A DNA stretch of 64,000 bases. Origin: Rhizorhabdus dicambivorans. GTDB lineage: Bacteria > Pseudomonadota > Alphaproteobacteria > Sphingomonadales > Sphingomonadaceae. The stretch covers positions 3,512,001-3,576,000 of the forward strand of contig NZ_CP023449.1 of assembly GCF_002355275.1 (NCBI RefSeq), given 5' to 3'. A model generated the notes under the pieces. It saw only the letters and a program-made list of their open reading frames with translations. It ran no database searches and was not told where the DNA came from. Shown piece by piece: positions 28,371-37,527 of this stretch; positions within the stretch are counted from its first letter, which is position 1, and every line of letters starts with the position of its first letter. Made by a program: the position numbers and the translations under genes.

Positions 28371-29582
28371 TCACCAGACAAGATCGAGATTGTCGATTCC
28401 CATGGTCTGGCTCTTGCGCACCACCGCCACATAGCCAGGCGCGGTGCGGAACGCGGGAATCGCGGCCAGCCACTCCTCCAGGCAGACCCGCAGCTCCAGC
28501 CGTGCAAGATGGATACCCGCGCAGGCATGCGGGCCTGTGTTGAAAGCGAAATGCCCGCGCGCGTCGCGATCGAAATCGACCTTCATCGGATCGGGCCATT
28601 GCCCCGGGTCGTTGCTCGCCGAGGGTAGCGCACCCAGCACATGATCGCCCTTGCGCAGCTGCACGCCGCCGAGCACCACATCCTCCATCACCCGCCGCCC
28701 GGTCAGAACGAAGGAAAAGCGCCGCAGCATCTCCTCGATAGCCTGCGGGATCTTCGCCGGATCATCGCGGAGCTGTTGCTGATGCGCCGGATTTTCTGCA
28801 AGGAACCGGGTGATGAAGGTCAGCGCGTTGGTGACGGTGTCGAGCCCTGCGGTGAACAGCAGGTTACAGATGTCGAGCACCATCTGCCGCGACAGCCGCT
28901 TTCCGTCTACCTCGGCGTTCAGCAGGAAGCTGATCGGGTCATCGCCCGGATGAATCGCGCGTTCGTCGGCGAGCGTGCCCTGATAGGCGTAGAGCTCCTC
29001 CATCACCTTGCCCCGGTCACCCGCGGAATAATGACCGATGATGACATGGACCCAGTTGATGATCTCCCGCCGCCGCGAGAAATCCATGTTCATGATCGCC
29101 ATCCAGATGCCGACCGGCAGGCGCGACGAGAATTGCTCCACATATTCGCAGGCCGAGCCCTGGGCGACGATGTCGCGGATCAGCTCGCGCGCATAATCGC
29201 GGATGGTGCTTTCCATGCGGCGTACCACCGATGGCGCCAGGAATTTGTTGAGCAGTGCCCGGATCTTGCGATGGTCGGGATCGTCCATATCAAGTGGCGG
29301 AAAGGGCACGGCCAGCTCAGGCGGCGGCGCTGGGACGGCGATGCCAGTGCTGGAGAATATCTTCGGCGACAGCATCATCTCGCGCACGACATCGTGGCCG
29401 GTGGCGATCCAGTGGCCACCGTTGCGGCGGGTATAGAAAAGCGGCGGCGCGGCACCGTGCAGGCCAATATAGCCGTCGTGCAGATCATGATCGAGCGTCG
29501 GGTCCCGATGCAGATCGAAGTCATGGATCAGCTCGGGCGGCACATGCTCGGGCACATCCATCGTCTCGATCACCTGCGTCAC
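28371..29582 (-). CDS. cytochrome P450
   Basis: Soluble bacterial P450 of 403 residues: I-helix AGLDTVTNALTF, K-helix EEMLRR, heme loop FNTGPHACAGIHLARLEL with the axial Cys at 354. Class I, so it needs ferredoxin and reductase, which are not in this neighbourhood. GTG start with a good site (GGGGAGGATTTC). Last gene of the 34863-28371 unit (receptor, ADC-like, oxidoreductase, BKACE, P450), where it probably hydroxylates the imported substrate. An acidic I-helix Thr region (LDTVTN) is conserved. Confidence 0.93.
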   Translation of the reverse strand: MTQVIETMDVPEHVPPELIHDFDLHRDPTLDHDLHDGYIGLHGAAPPLFYTRRNGGHWIATGHDVVREMMLSPKIFSSTGIAVPAPPPELAVPFPPLDMDDPDHRKIRALLNKFLAPSVVRRMESTIRDYARELIRDIVAQGSACEYVEQFSSRLPVGIWMAIMNMDFSRRREIINWVHVIIGHYSAGDRGKVMEELYAYQGTLADERAIHPGDDPISFLLNAEVDGKRLSRQMVLDICNLLFTAGLDTVTNALTFITRFLAENPAHQQQLRDDPAKIPQAIEEMLRRFSFVLTGRRVMEDVVLGGVQLRKGDHVLGALPSASNDPGQWPDPMKVDFDRDARGHFAFNTGPHACAGIHLARLELRVCLEEWLAAIPAFRTAPGYVAVVRKSQTMGIDNLDLVW

Positions 29583-29674
29583 GAAATCCTCCCCGTTCCT
29601 GTCTTGTCGAACAGGCGAAGCATAGGTCCGGGCCGGAAAGCGCCCAACGGCAAAGGCTTTTGCTTTTTAGCCTT

Positions 29675-30556
29675 CTATCGGCATTGCGTGCCCAGCCCGA
29701 GCATGCGGCGCGCCTCGGCAGTCGAGGCGACAGGCCGGCCGGCGATCTCCGCCAGTTGACACACCCGGCCGACCAGATCGGCATTGGTTGGCGCACCAAA
29801 GCGACTCTGTTCGCAATCGCCGAGACCGATGGCGATATGCCCTCCCATCAGCATTATGGTGCCGGCGAGCGGCAGCAGATCGCCGCCCGTGCAGAATACC
29901 GACCAGCCCTCCCCCGGCGGCAGGGCCGCCACCAGGGCCTGCAGCGCGGCGATGCCCGGCGCGGCGGCGATTGGCAGCACAGCGCCGCTGAACACAAGCT
30001 CCCAATGGATCGCCCTGGGCAACAGGCCCATGTCGCGATAGCGCAGGCCGGTGCGGATCGCACCGATGTCGGGGCAGGCGAGGGTGAAGGGCACACCCAG
30101 CGCGTTGGCATGGGCGATCACGTCCATCACATGGCCGCGCGTGTTGGCGTAGATCGCGTCGGTGGTCTTGAACCGGGCGCTCGCATTGTCCCAATAATCG
30201 GCGTTGGCCGTGAAATTGTCGATCGGGACTATGTCGACATAGGAACGATCGGCGGCCACCATCGCATCGATATGCGCCATCCGCGCGGCAGCACTGTCGC
30301 GGTTGAAGCCGAGCGTCGGCTTCAGGATGATGTCCGAGCTTTCGCGGATCGCGCCGGCTACCGCGATGAAAGACTGGATGTCGTCGACCGGCCTGTTGCT
30401 GACGGGATCGCGCGCATGCCAATGATAGACGCTCGCCCCCGCTGCCGCGCAGGCGCGCATGTCCGCGACGATCTCGTCAGGCGTGATCGGTACATTCGGT
30501 GCGAGCGCGCGCGGCATGCCCTCATTGCCGCGTATCTCGATGATCAGCGGCGTCAT
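29675..30556 (-). CDS. BKACE (DUF849), beta-keto acid cleavage enzyme
   Basis: 293-residue TIM-barrel of the 3-keto-5-aminohexanoate cleavage family. The Zn ligands appear as VYHWHARD near 42-49 (HxH), with EIRGNEGMPRA at the start and PTLGFNRDS. BKACE enzymes cleave a beta-keto acid with acetyl-CoA, giving acetoacetate plus a CoA ester. It follows the Gfo-type gene by 9 bases, tightly coupled. Together with the ADC-like protein this suggests removal of a beta-keto acid side chain (inference). Confidence 0.85.
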   Translation of the reverse strand: MTPLIIEIRGNEGMPRALAPNVPITPDEIVADMRACAAAGASVYHWHARDPVSNRPVDDIQSFIAVAGAIRESSDIILKPTLGFNRDSAAARMAHIDAMVAADRSYVDIVPIDNFTANADYWDNASARFKTTDAIYANTRGHVMDVIAHANALGVPFTLACPDIGAIRTGLRYRDMGLLPRAIHWELVFSGAVLPIAAAPGIAALQALVAALPPGEGWSVFCTGGDLLPLAGTIMLMGGHIAIGLGDCEQSRFGAPTNADLVGRVCQLAEIAGRPVASTAEARRMLGLGTQCR

Positions 30557-30565
30557 TGGTCCGCC

Positions 30566-31693
30566 TCAGATCTGAACGAAGGGCTGGCGCTCACCGCTGG
30601 CGGCGGCGCGCTCGATCGTCGCGAGCTGCTCGTGCCGTAGCACGCCGTGATCGAAATCGAGAGGGCCGGGCCGGTCTTCGAACAGCGCCCGGGCGAAATC
30701 CTGATACATCTGTGCGACATTGAGCGGCTGGGTGTCCGGCGTATCGTCCGGCGCCGTGCGATAGCGCGCCGGAATGGCTAGCGGCTCGAAGGACCCGCCG
30801 AGCCGATCGGTGCCGTAGATCAGATAATCGTTGGGCACGCCCGGATGCCGCTCGCTGGGATCGAGATCGCCATCGGTGGTGATGATGATCGCGCCCTTCG
30901 ATCCGCTGATCTCCAGATGGAAGGGCTTATAGGTCGGCGAATTCTGCTTCATCACGACCGATGCGACCGCGCCATTTTCCAGCCGCCCCTGCACCAGGAT
31001 ATGGTCGCGGTGCGTCATCGGTACCACCGCGCCGGTGTCGATGCGGATCTCCTTCATGCCGATCTCCATATAGGCTTGGAGATCGGCGAACTCGCCGACA
31101 TAGGCAGCGAGCGTGTCGAGCGCGTGGCCGCCCATGATCCTGAGGCCCGCATTGGCATGTTCGAGGAAATCGACATAGGCTTGGCTGACCGACATGCGCG
31201 CGGTCTGGTCGTTGGCACGATCGAAGTTGACCGACCAGAGCGTGCCGACATAGCCTTGCCCGATCAGGTCGCGCACGAAGGCAACAATCGGCGCGCAGCG
31301 GTTCTGCAGCCCGACCAGCGAGCGCACGCCCCGCGCCTTCGCGGCGTCCCGCATCTCGACCGCCTGCTGCATGCTGGTGCCGAACGGCCATTCGCAGAAG
31401 ACATGCTTACCCGCCGCGATCGCCGGCATCACGAACTCATGATGATGCGCCGAGCTGGTGCTGACGATGATCATGTCGAGATCGGGCTGGGCCAGCATCT
31501 GGTGATAGTCGCCATAGGCGCGCGGGATGCCATGTTTGGCGGCCGCAGCATCGGCATTCTCCTGGTTGCGCGAGGCGACCGCGACCAGCTCATATTCAGG
31601 CAACGAGCGGAGCGCCGGGATATGTGCCGCGCTGGCCCAGGCAAACGGATTGGCGCTGGCACCCAAAATGCCCAGCCTGATCATCCTGCCCAT
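30566..31693 (-). CDS. Gfo/Idh/MocA family oxidoreductase
   Basis: 375 residues: NAD(P) Rossmann start IRLGILGASANPFAWASA, then STSSAHHHEFVMPAIAAGKHVFCEWPFG near 80-110, and a C-terminal dimerisation domain. The usual EKP motif reads EWP, as in Gal80-like relatives, so the catalytic Lys may be absent or supplied elsewhere. ATG with GGAGAGCGGG upstream. Function in the unit may be reduction or regulation, not clear. Confidence 0.8.
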   Translation of the reverse strand: MGRMIRLGILGASANPFAWASAAHIPALRSLPEYELVAVASRNQENADAAAAKHGIPRAYGDYHQMLAQPDLDMIIVSTSSAHHHEFVMPAIAAGKHVFCEWPFGTSMQQAVEMRDAAKARGVRSLVGLQNRCAPIVAFVRDLIGQGYVGTLWSVNFDRANDQTARMSVSQAYVDFLEHANAGLRIMGGHALDTLAAYVGEFADLQAYMEIGMKEIRIDTGAVVPMTHRDHILVQGRLENGAVASVVMKQNSPTYKPFHLEISGSKGAIIITTDGDLDPSERHPGVPNDYLIYGTDRLGGSFEPLAIPARYRTAPDDTPDTQPLNVAQMYQDFARALFEDRPGPLDFDHGVLRHEQLATIERAAASGERQPFVQI

Positions 31694-31798
31694 CCCGCTC
31701 TCCTCTCCTCGACTGATGCCGCGAGCTTAGGCCGCGGCCACCAATAGGCCAGCGTTCCGGCGATAGAGATTGCGAGCAAGATTTTCGAAGGCTGAGCG

Positions 31799-32632
31799 TC
31801 AGCGGAGCGGATGGCCGGGAAGCTCGGCCAGCACTTTCATCTCGGTGAAGGTTTCGACCGAGGCGGTGGCGTTGAAGGCGACCGCGCTGAACGGCCCCTC
31901 GGGCGCCAGTTCCGCCAGCGGATCGAGTTCGAGCGAACCGAATTCGATCGACGCATCCTCCACCGCCCAGGCGCGCACCACCTGGTTGCTGCTGTCAGTG
32001 GGCGAGATGCACACCGAGCGATCCACGAAGCCCGTATATGTGACATCGGGTATCTCGCGCACCGTCAGCGTCCTGGTGCCGTCCCGATTAATCGCGGCGA
32101 CCGCTGCCGTATCCATTTCGGCGCCGATCCGCATCCGCATCGTGATCAACCGCTGGCCGCGACGGCTGACGGTGACCTCGAATGCGTCGACGCTGGTCGG
32201 CACGAAGCGGATGTCCCCCAACTTCTTGAGCATGCCGAAATAGACCCCCCACGGACCCATGATGTCGATGTTGGTCTTATCGCCGTCGAGCGCGTCGATA
32301 TATTCCCAGCCCGCGACCCCCCTCACGCCGTCATGCTGGGTGTGCGCCCGGAACTGGAAGCCGTGATAGGGCGTCACCCGGCCATCCATCGGCAGGGTGT
32401 TGCGGCTGGTGAAATACCAAGCATGCACCTCGGGCGGGCGCGACCGGTCCACCTTCAGCGGCGGCGGCAGGATCAGCTTCTCGATCGCTTCATAGCTGCT
32501 GCGGAAGGTGATCATATAGACGGCCATGTCGGGGAAGCTGAGGCCGGAATAGCGGAAAGCCTCACCGGGGCGGACCCCGGTAAGGTTGAGGACACCGCCT
32601 GTGAAGGGGCGATCCGACTGGTTCCCCGACAT
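31799..32632 (-). CDS. acetoacetate decarboxylase-like protein
   Basis: 277-residue protein with the ADC-type sequence LILPPPLKVDRSRPPEVHAWYF near 58-80 and WGVYFGMLKKLGDIRFVP near 140, where the family has the Schiff-base Lys in a GYPKKLA-like segment. True acetoacetate decarboxylases turn beta-keto acids into ketones; many relatives do aldol or dehydration chemistry instead. Its ATG overlaps the receptor stop by one base (TGATG), so the two are coupled. Calls weaker than for neighbours because the similarity is partial. Confidence 0.65.
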   Translation of the reverse strand: MSGNQSDRPFTGGVLNLTGVRPGEAFRYSGLSFPDMAVYMITFRSSYEAIEKLILPPPLKVDRSRPPEVHAWYFTSRNTLPMDGRVTPYHGFQFRAHTQHDGVRGVAGWEYIDALDGDKTNIDIMGPWGVYFGMLKKLGDIRFVPTSVDAFEVTVSRRGQRLITMRMRIGAEMDTAAVAAINRDGTRTLTVREIPDVTYTGFVDRSVCISPTDSSNQVVRAWAVEDASIEFGSLELDPLAELAPEGPFSAVAFNATASVETFTEMKVLAELPGHPLR

Positions 32633-34863
32633 CAGAAGGAAAACAGCAGATCGAGACCGTAGGTGCGCGGAGCGCCGGGCATGGCCGAACTGCCGCGCGC
32701 GCCATCGCTCTGGATCTGCGCGACATAATATTTCTCGCGCGTTAAGTTCTTAGCCCAGGCGCGGATCGCGAAGCGATCGTACCGGCCCGGCAGGGTGTAT
32801 TTCAGCTGCGCGTCGAGCAGCCCGTAGGACGACTGCCGCAGCGCATTGTCGGCATCCCAGGCGAAACCGTCATTATAGGCATAGTTTATGTCGAAATCGA
32901 ACTTACCCGCGCTGGTTTCGATTCCATAGTTCAGGCCGATGTTGAACGTCCATTTTGGCACGCGGACCATATCGTTGCCGCTGGCGTCGAGCGGTGCGAA
33001 GCCGTTCACATAGCCCCCGACCGGGCCCAGCGCCGGATTGGTGTTGAGATTGGCCACCGGGGTCTGTGCGTTCGGGAAATCGGTATATTTGGAGTTCAGC
33101 CAGCCACCGCCGAAGCGCACGGTCAACCCGTCCGCCAGCGCCGCCTGCGCCTCCAGTTCCGCGCCGTAGATACGCGCCTTGGGCGCGTTGATGATCACCA
33201 CGGTCGGCCCGCGGAACTGCTGGAACTGGGCATTCTTGAAGCTGTAGTGAAAGCCCGCGCCGTTGAGGCGCAGGCGCCGGTCGAACAATTCCGATTTGAA
33301 GCCCACCTCGCTGGCGTCGAGGATTTCGGGCTTGGCGGCGGTCGGCAGGAAGGGCAGTGTGTTGAACAGTCCCGCCTTGTAGCCCCGGCTCTGCGACGCA
33401 TAGACCATCACATCGTCGCTGATCTTGTAATCGAGCGAACCCTTATAGGTGAACTTCTTGAAGGTATCGCGGCCGGTAATGGTCGGCGCGGGGATCACCG
33501 GGCTACCGACCAGATAGAAATCGCCCCGCCCTGCCCCGCTCAGCTTGTCCTGCGTGTAGCGGGCGCCGACCGTGAGGTCGAGCTTGTCGGTGAGGTGGAC
33601 GGTCGCCTGACCATAGGCCGCGGCGGATTTGGTGCTGGAACGGCCATAGGTGTCGCTAACCGCGGGCAAGCCGCCAGCCGCGAAGTCGATCGCGAGGCCC
33701 GTGAAGCGGGAGGGCACATAGGCCGAGCGCGAGTTGAGATAGAAAGCGCCGAGCAGCCAGTCGAAACTCGACCCCGCCCGCGAAGCCAGCTGCAATTCCT
33801 GCGAGACCTGGCGCACCCGGCCGTAGAGATCGGCGCGGAGCAGATTGCTGCGGCCGAAGTCGGAATCGAACACGATATAGCTCTTGTCGCGCCGATAGGC
33901 GGTGATCGACGTCAAGGTCGCGAAGGACAGGTCATGTTCGATTCTGGCGGAAACGCCCCAGTTGCGGCTGCGGCTGACCGGGGTGTCGTTCGCCTCGATA
34001 TCGTAGAAAGGCAGCTTGGGCTGCAACCCGAAGGGCGGCAGATCATAGCCGCGCTGGATGCCCGGCAGATACTGGCTCTGCGCTATGAAGTCGTTGTCCG
34101 AGCGGTTATAGTCGCCGGTCAGGGTGACGGTGGTGGTCTCGGACTTCCAGCGCAGCTTGCCGCGCACCGCCTTGGTGTTCTCGCGACCCCAGTCGCGCCC
34201 GGTGACGACGTTCTTGCCCCAGCCGTCACCCTGATCGATCAGCAGGCCGGTGACGTCGAAGGCCAGCCCCTCGGCGATTCCGGCCGATGCGTAGGCGCTG
34301 ACGCGGATCATATTGTAATTGCCGTAACCGATGCTGCCCTCGGCCGTGGGCGTCTCGCTCGGATCGCGGGTGATGATGTGGATCAGGCCGCCGCTGGCGT
34401 TGCGGCCGAACAGCGTGCCCTGCGGCCCTTTCAGTACCTCGACCCGCGCGATGCTGTTGAGCTGCAACAGGGTGCTCGGCACGCGGACGAGGTAGACGCC
34501 ATCGATATAGACCGCATTGCTCGCCTCGTTGCCGACCAGCGAGCCCGGATTGCCGATACCGCGCAGAAAGGGCTGTACCGATCCCGAGGTGGCGAAGATC
34601 GTCAGCGAGGGGACGATGCGGCCGAGATCGTTGGCGCTGGTGATGTTGGCCGAGGCCAGGGTGCCGCTGTCGACCGCACTGACCGCCACCGGCACTTCCT
34701 GCAGGTTCTGGCTGCGCTTCTGAGCGGTGACGACGATCTCCTGTAAGCCTTCGCTGTTATCGTCAGCGGCGGTCGCCTGCGCCCGGCCGGCGGCGGGCAG
34801 TACCAGGGCAACCCCGGCCAGGCTCAGCGCGATGCGGCGGCGGATTCCGAAAGCTGTGCGCAT
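32632..34863 (-). CDS. TonB-dependent receptor
   Basis: 743 residues: signal MRTAFGIRRRIALSLAGVAL, TonB box EIVVTAQKRSQ near 45, plug with PFLRGIGNPGSLVGNEASN, VYIDGVYLVRVP and VEVLKGPQGTLFGRNASGG near 145-165, and a barrel ending LDLLFSF. Typical sphingomonad receptor of organic ligands. It is the first gene of a five-gene unit and divergent from an AraC regulator at 35199, which probably controls it. Ribosome site GGGAGAGAGACG. Confidence 0.93.
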   Translation of the reverse strand: MRTAFGIRRRIALSLAGVALVLPAAGRAQATAADDNSEGLQEIVVTAQKRSQNLQEVPVAVSAVDSGTLASANITSANDLGRIVPSLTIFATSGSVQPFLRGIGNPGSLVGNEASNAVYIDGVYLVRVPSTLLQLNSIARVEVLKGPQGTLFGRNASGGLIHIITRDPSETPTAEGSIGYGNYNMIRVSAYASAGIAEGLAFDVTGLLIDQGDGWGKNVVTGRDWGRENTKAVRGKLRWKSETTTVTLTGDYNRSDNDFIAQSQYLPGIQRGYDLPPFGLQPKLPFYDIEANDTPVSRSRNWGVSARIEHDLSFATLTSITAYRRDKSYIVFDSDFGRSNLLRADLYGRVRQVSQELQLASRAGSSFDWLLGAFYLNSRSAYVPSRFTGLAIDFAAGGLPAVSDTYGRSSTKSAAAYGQATVHLTDKLDLTVGARYTQDKLSGAGRGDFYLVGSPVIPAPTITGRDTFKKFTYKGSLDYKISDDVMVYASQSRGYKAGLFNTLPFLPTAAKPEILDASEVGFKSELFDRRLRLNGAGFHYSFKNAQFQQFRGPTVVIINAPKARIYGAELEAQAALADGLTVRFGGGWLNSKYTDFPNAQTPVANLNTNPALGPVGGYVNGFAPLDASGNDMVRVPKWTFNIGLNYGIETSAGKFDFDINYAYNDGFAWDADNALRQSSYGLLDAQLKYTLPGRYDRFAIRAWAKNLTREKYYVAQIQSDGARGSSAMPGAPRTYGLDLLFSF

Positions 34864-35198
34864 ATCGTCTCTCTCCCTATTGCCGGGCGGCCGGTGCGAT
34901 GCCGGCGCGCTCCTGCCCTGAGGTATGCGGGCGTTGATGATGTGACACGTTCCTTAGTCGTCACTTTTCGGCCGACAATCGAACCCGCACGATCACAAAT
35001 GGAAAAGTCCAAATTCGAAAGTCGCTCTCTGCGGGTTTGGAACAGGACGCCACAACAATACGCGTTTCGCTACAATCGCGGCGATTGCGCTGGTATATCG
35101 AAGGGCTTCATAGGAAGCTGCCCGATCTGCCGGCAGGCTCATCGCGGACAATAAAGCGAGAACTGGTAAACCGGACGAATCGAGGCTGGGGTGTCGCT
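34864..35198. promoter_or_regulatory. divergent promoter region between receptor unit and AraC gene
   Basis: 335 bases without a gene on either strand that I accept; the AraC frame is open upstream to 35037 but lacks similarity there. The stretch is AT-richer around 34940-35080 and must hold both promoters. I see no clear operator. Confidence 0.5.
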
Positions 35199-36071
35199 AT
35201 GCAGACCGTTATCGAGAAATGCCCGTCGCGGGTAATCGCCGAACGTGTGCTGGACGAAGCCGAGGTGGGCATTGTCGACTATCACTGGAAAGAGTCCTTC
35301 ATTTACCAGGACAAGGACAACAGCATCCACTATCGGCTGATGCCCTTCCATCTCGACATCCACGGCGCCTTCAATGGCGGATCGGGGCACCATATGGGCA
35401 ATGTCTCGCTGCTGCCCGCCGGATCGGCACTGCGCGTATTTGCCGATGGCCGGCAACCCTATCGGGCGCGCACGCTGAAATGCAGCTTCGCACCAAGCTG
35501 GATCGAGCGGCTGCTGGGCCAGAGGTTCGACGCCAGCGGGTTGGAAATAGACAATTTTCTGGGGCTCAAGAACAGTAATGCCCGTGCCTGTCTGCATCGC
35601 ATCGCGCTGGAACTGCTGGAGCCCGGCCTCGCCTCCAGCGCGCTGATCGAGTCCCTGCTACAGACTGCCGTCATCGAAATCATCCGCGATACGGGCCGCT
35701 TGTCGGCGGCATCTTTCGATGGGCCACGGTCCAACTCGACGCGGCTTTCGTCGGCACAGCTCGACCGGATCGCTGCGATGGTGGAGGATGGCCATGGCCG
35801 CATTCCCAGCGCCGCCGCCCTAGCGCACGAACTGGGCATGAGCGTATCGCATTTCCGCCGCCGCTTCCGCGCGACGACCGGCCAATCCGTGCACGAGTTC
35901 ATCTCGGCCTCGGTGGTCGAGCATGCCAAGAGCCTGCTCGCCAACAGCCATCTATCGATGAAGGAGATCTCCTACCGGCTGGGCTTCACCTCACCCAGCA
36001 GCTTCTCAGTGGCATTCAAGCGGGTGGTGGGCTGCTCGCCCAGTTGGTTCCGCCTGCAGGCCCAGGCCTGA
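35199..36071 (+). CDS. AraC family transcriptional regulator
   Basis: 290 residues. The N-terminal sensor half has no recognised ligand motif. The C-terminal half is a double HTH: RIPSAAALAHELGMSVSHFRRRFRATTGQSVHEFI and SLLANSHLSMKEISYRLGFTSPSSFSVAFKRVVGCSPSWFR, the AraC signature. I chose the ATG at 35199. Divergent from the receptor operon, so probably its activator. A paralogue with the same layout lies at 55608-56495. Confidence 0.9.
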   Translation: MQTVIEKCPSRVIAERVLDEAEVGIVDYHWKESFIYQDKDNSIHYRLMPFHLDIHGAFNGGSGHHMGNVSLLPAGSALRVFADGRQPYRARTLKCSFAPSWIERLLGQRFDASGLEIDNFLGLKNSNARACLHRIALELLEPGLASSALIESLLQTAVIEIIRDTGRLSAASFDGPRSNSTRLSSAQLDRIAAMVEDGHGRIPSAAALAHELGMSVSHFRRRFRATTGQSVHEFISASVVEHAKSLLANSHLSMKEISYRLGFTSPSSFSVAFKRVVGCSPSWFRLQAQA

Positions 36072-36075
36072 CCGC

Positions 36076-37461
36076 TCAATCCTCCGGCAGTTCACGCATC
36101 AGCCGGCGCCCGCCGAGGAACAGCAGCGCCATGACCGGGAAGGACAATGCGCTGATCAGCGCGATCGACGTGCCCACAGCAAACGGATCGCGCATCACAT
36201 AATCGGTCACGAGCGCCGTGGACACGGGCCCAAGGCCCGATCCGACGATAGCGCCAATCAGCACATAGGCGGCGGTCACCCGGCCGCGCACCGCACGGGG
36301 GGCGATCTTCTGCCAGGTCGAATATGAGCCAGCGGAGATGGCCCCGAACATGATCAGCCCGCCGCACAGCATCGCCAGCGCCACCGCCGGGGAAGCCACG
36401 AAATAGGCCCCGGCGAACAGCGGCGTAGCGATCAGTGAGGCGATGCCGGCGACCAGGAAATAGGCATCGGTGTGACCCCGGCGATAGATGCGATCCATCA
36501 CCACCCCGCCGAAGAAAGCGCCGAATGCACCTGCCAGGCCGATGATCAAACCATAGGTCCAGCCCACATCGGTCGCCGTCCATTTGAACACGCGGATGAA
36601 ATAGGTCGGCGTCCAGGCCGTGATAGCGTAGCTGACGAAGGCGGCGATCCCGAAGCCGCCATAGGCGATCGAGACGACCTTCCATCGTTCCCTGAGAAAG
36701 GCCGATACGCTGGCTTGCGCCGGTTGGGCGCGGATGGCGCGCAGATGCTCATTCGATCGCGGTTCATAGATCGCGAAGGCCAGCAGCGCGACCACGACGC
36801 CAGGAAGGCCGGTGGCAATCAGCACGGCCTGCCAGGGCGCCACCTGTCCCACGATCGGCAGCAGGACCGAAGGCCGGCCCGCGAACAGGCTGACCACCCA
36901 TCCGCCGACGGTGAGCGCCACCCCGCCGCCGATATAGAAGCCGGCCGAATAGACACCGAGGGGCGTCGCCACCTTGTCGCGGGGGAACAGATCGCTGATC
37001 AGCGACACAGCGGTGGGCGCCATGCTGGCTTCGCCGATGCCGACAAAGGTGCGGCCGACGAACATCTGCCAGAAATTGCGCGCCAGCCCGCAGGAAGCCG
37101 AGGCGATCGACCAGATGGTTATGCCCAAGAACAGGATGATTCGGCGCGGATAGCGATCCGCTGCCCAGCCGATGGGCAGGCCGGCGACCGCATAGAGCAA
37201 CGCGAAAGCGAGCCCCTGCAGCAGGCCCAGCTGGGTATCGGTCAGGCCCAGATCGGCTTTGATCGGATCGACCAGCAACGCAATGATCTGCCGATCGAGG
37301 AAGGAGAAGAGCGAAAAGATCAGCAATATGCCGACCGAGCCCCAAGCCGCGACAGGCCGATATGCCATCACCTCGCCGGGATCGGCCGAAACCGCCTTCA
37401 CGCGGGCTGCCCCTTCGGAAAGATCGGACTGCTCGGGCGGCGCCGGTTCGGCCATCCTCAT
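36076..37461 (-). CDS. MFS transporter (spinster-like)
   Basis: 461 residues and 12 helices. LFSFLDRQIIALLVDPIKADLGL at the first helix, GLPIGWAADRYPRR as motif A, and GRTFVGIGEASMAPTAVSLISDLFP near 130-155 are family features of the spinster-type MFS group common in sphingomonads. Substrate unknown; likely an intermediate or product of the local pathway. It lies downstream of the receptor at 37528, but a strong terminator separates them. It ends 4 bases from the AraC stop, convergent. Confidence 0.88.
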   Translation of the reverse strand: MRMAEPAPPEQSDLSEGAARVKAVSADPGEVMAYRPVAAWGSVGILLIFSLFSFLDRQIIALLVDPIKADLGLTDTQLGLLQGLAFALLYAVAGLPIGWAADRYPRRIILFLGITIWSIASASCGLARNFWQMFVGRTFVGIGEASMAPTAVSLISDLFPRDKVATPLGVYSAGFYIGGGVALTVGGWVVSLFAGRPSVLLPIVGQVAPWQAVLIATGLPGVVVALLAFAIYEPRSNEHLRAIRAQPAQASVSAFLRERWKVVSIAYGGFGIAAFVSYAITAWTPTYFIRVFKWTATDVGWTYGLIIGLAGAFGAFFGGVVMDRIYRRGHTDAYFLVAGIASLIATPLFAGAYFVASPAVALAMLCGGLIMFGAISAGSYSTWQKIAPRAVRGRVTAAYVLIGAIVGSGLGPVSTALVTDYVMRDPFAVGTSIALISALSFPVMALLFLGGRRLMRELPED

Positions 37462-37486
37462 TCGACCTCATGCTCCAGATAAAGGA

Positions 37487-37517
37487 GGGCCGCCGGACGA
37501 TAGTCGTCCGGCGGCCC
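37487..37517 (-). terminator. strong hairpin terminator between receptor and MFS gene
   Basis: Perfect 14-bp stem GGGCCGCCGGACGA/TCGTCCGGCGGCCC with a 3-base loop, 10 bases past the stop of the receptor gene. On the minus strand it is followed by TCCTTTATC, a short U-rich tract. Confidence 0.8.
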
Positions 37518-37527
37518 GATCGTCACG

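Noticed and set aside
33247-34746. 499-codon plus-strand frame opposite the receptor
   Set aside because: Antisense to a receptor with full plug motifs; no ribosome site.
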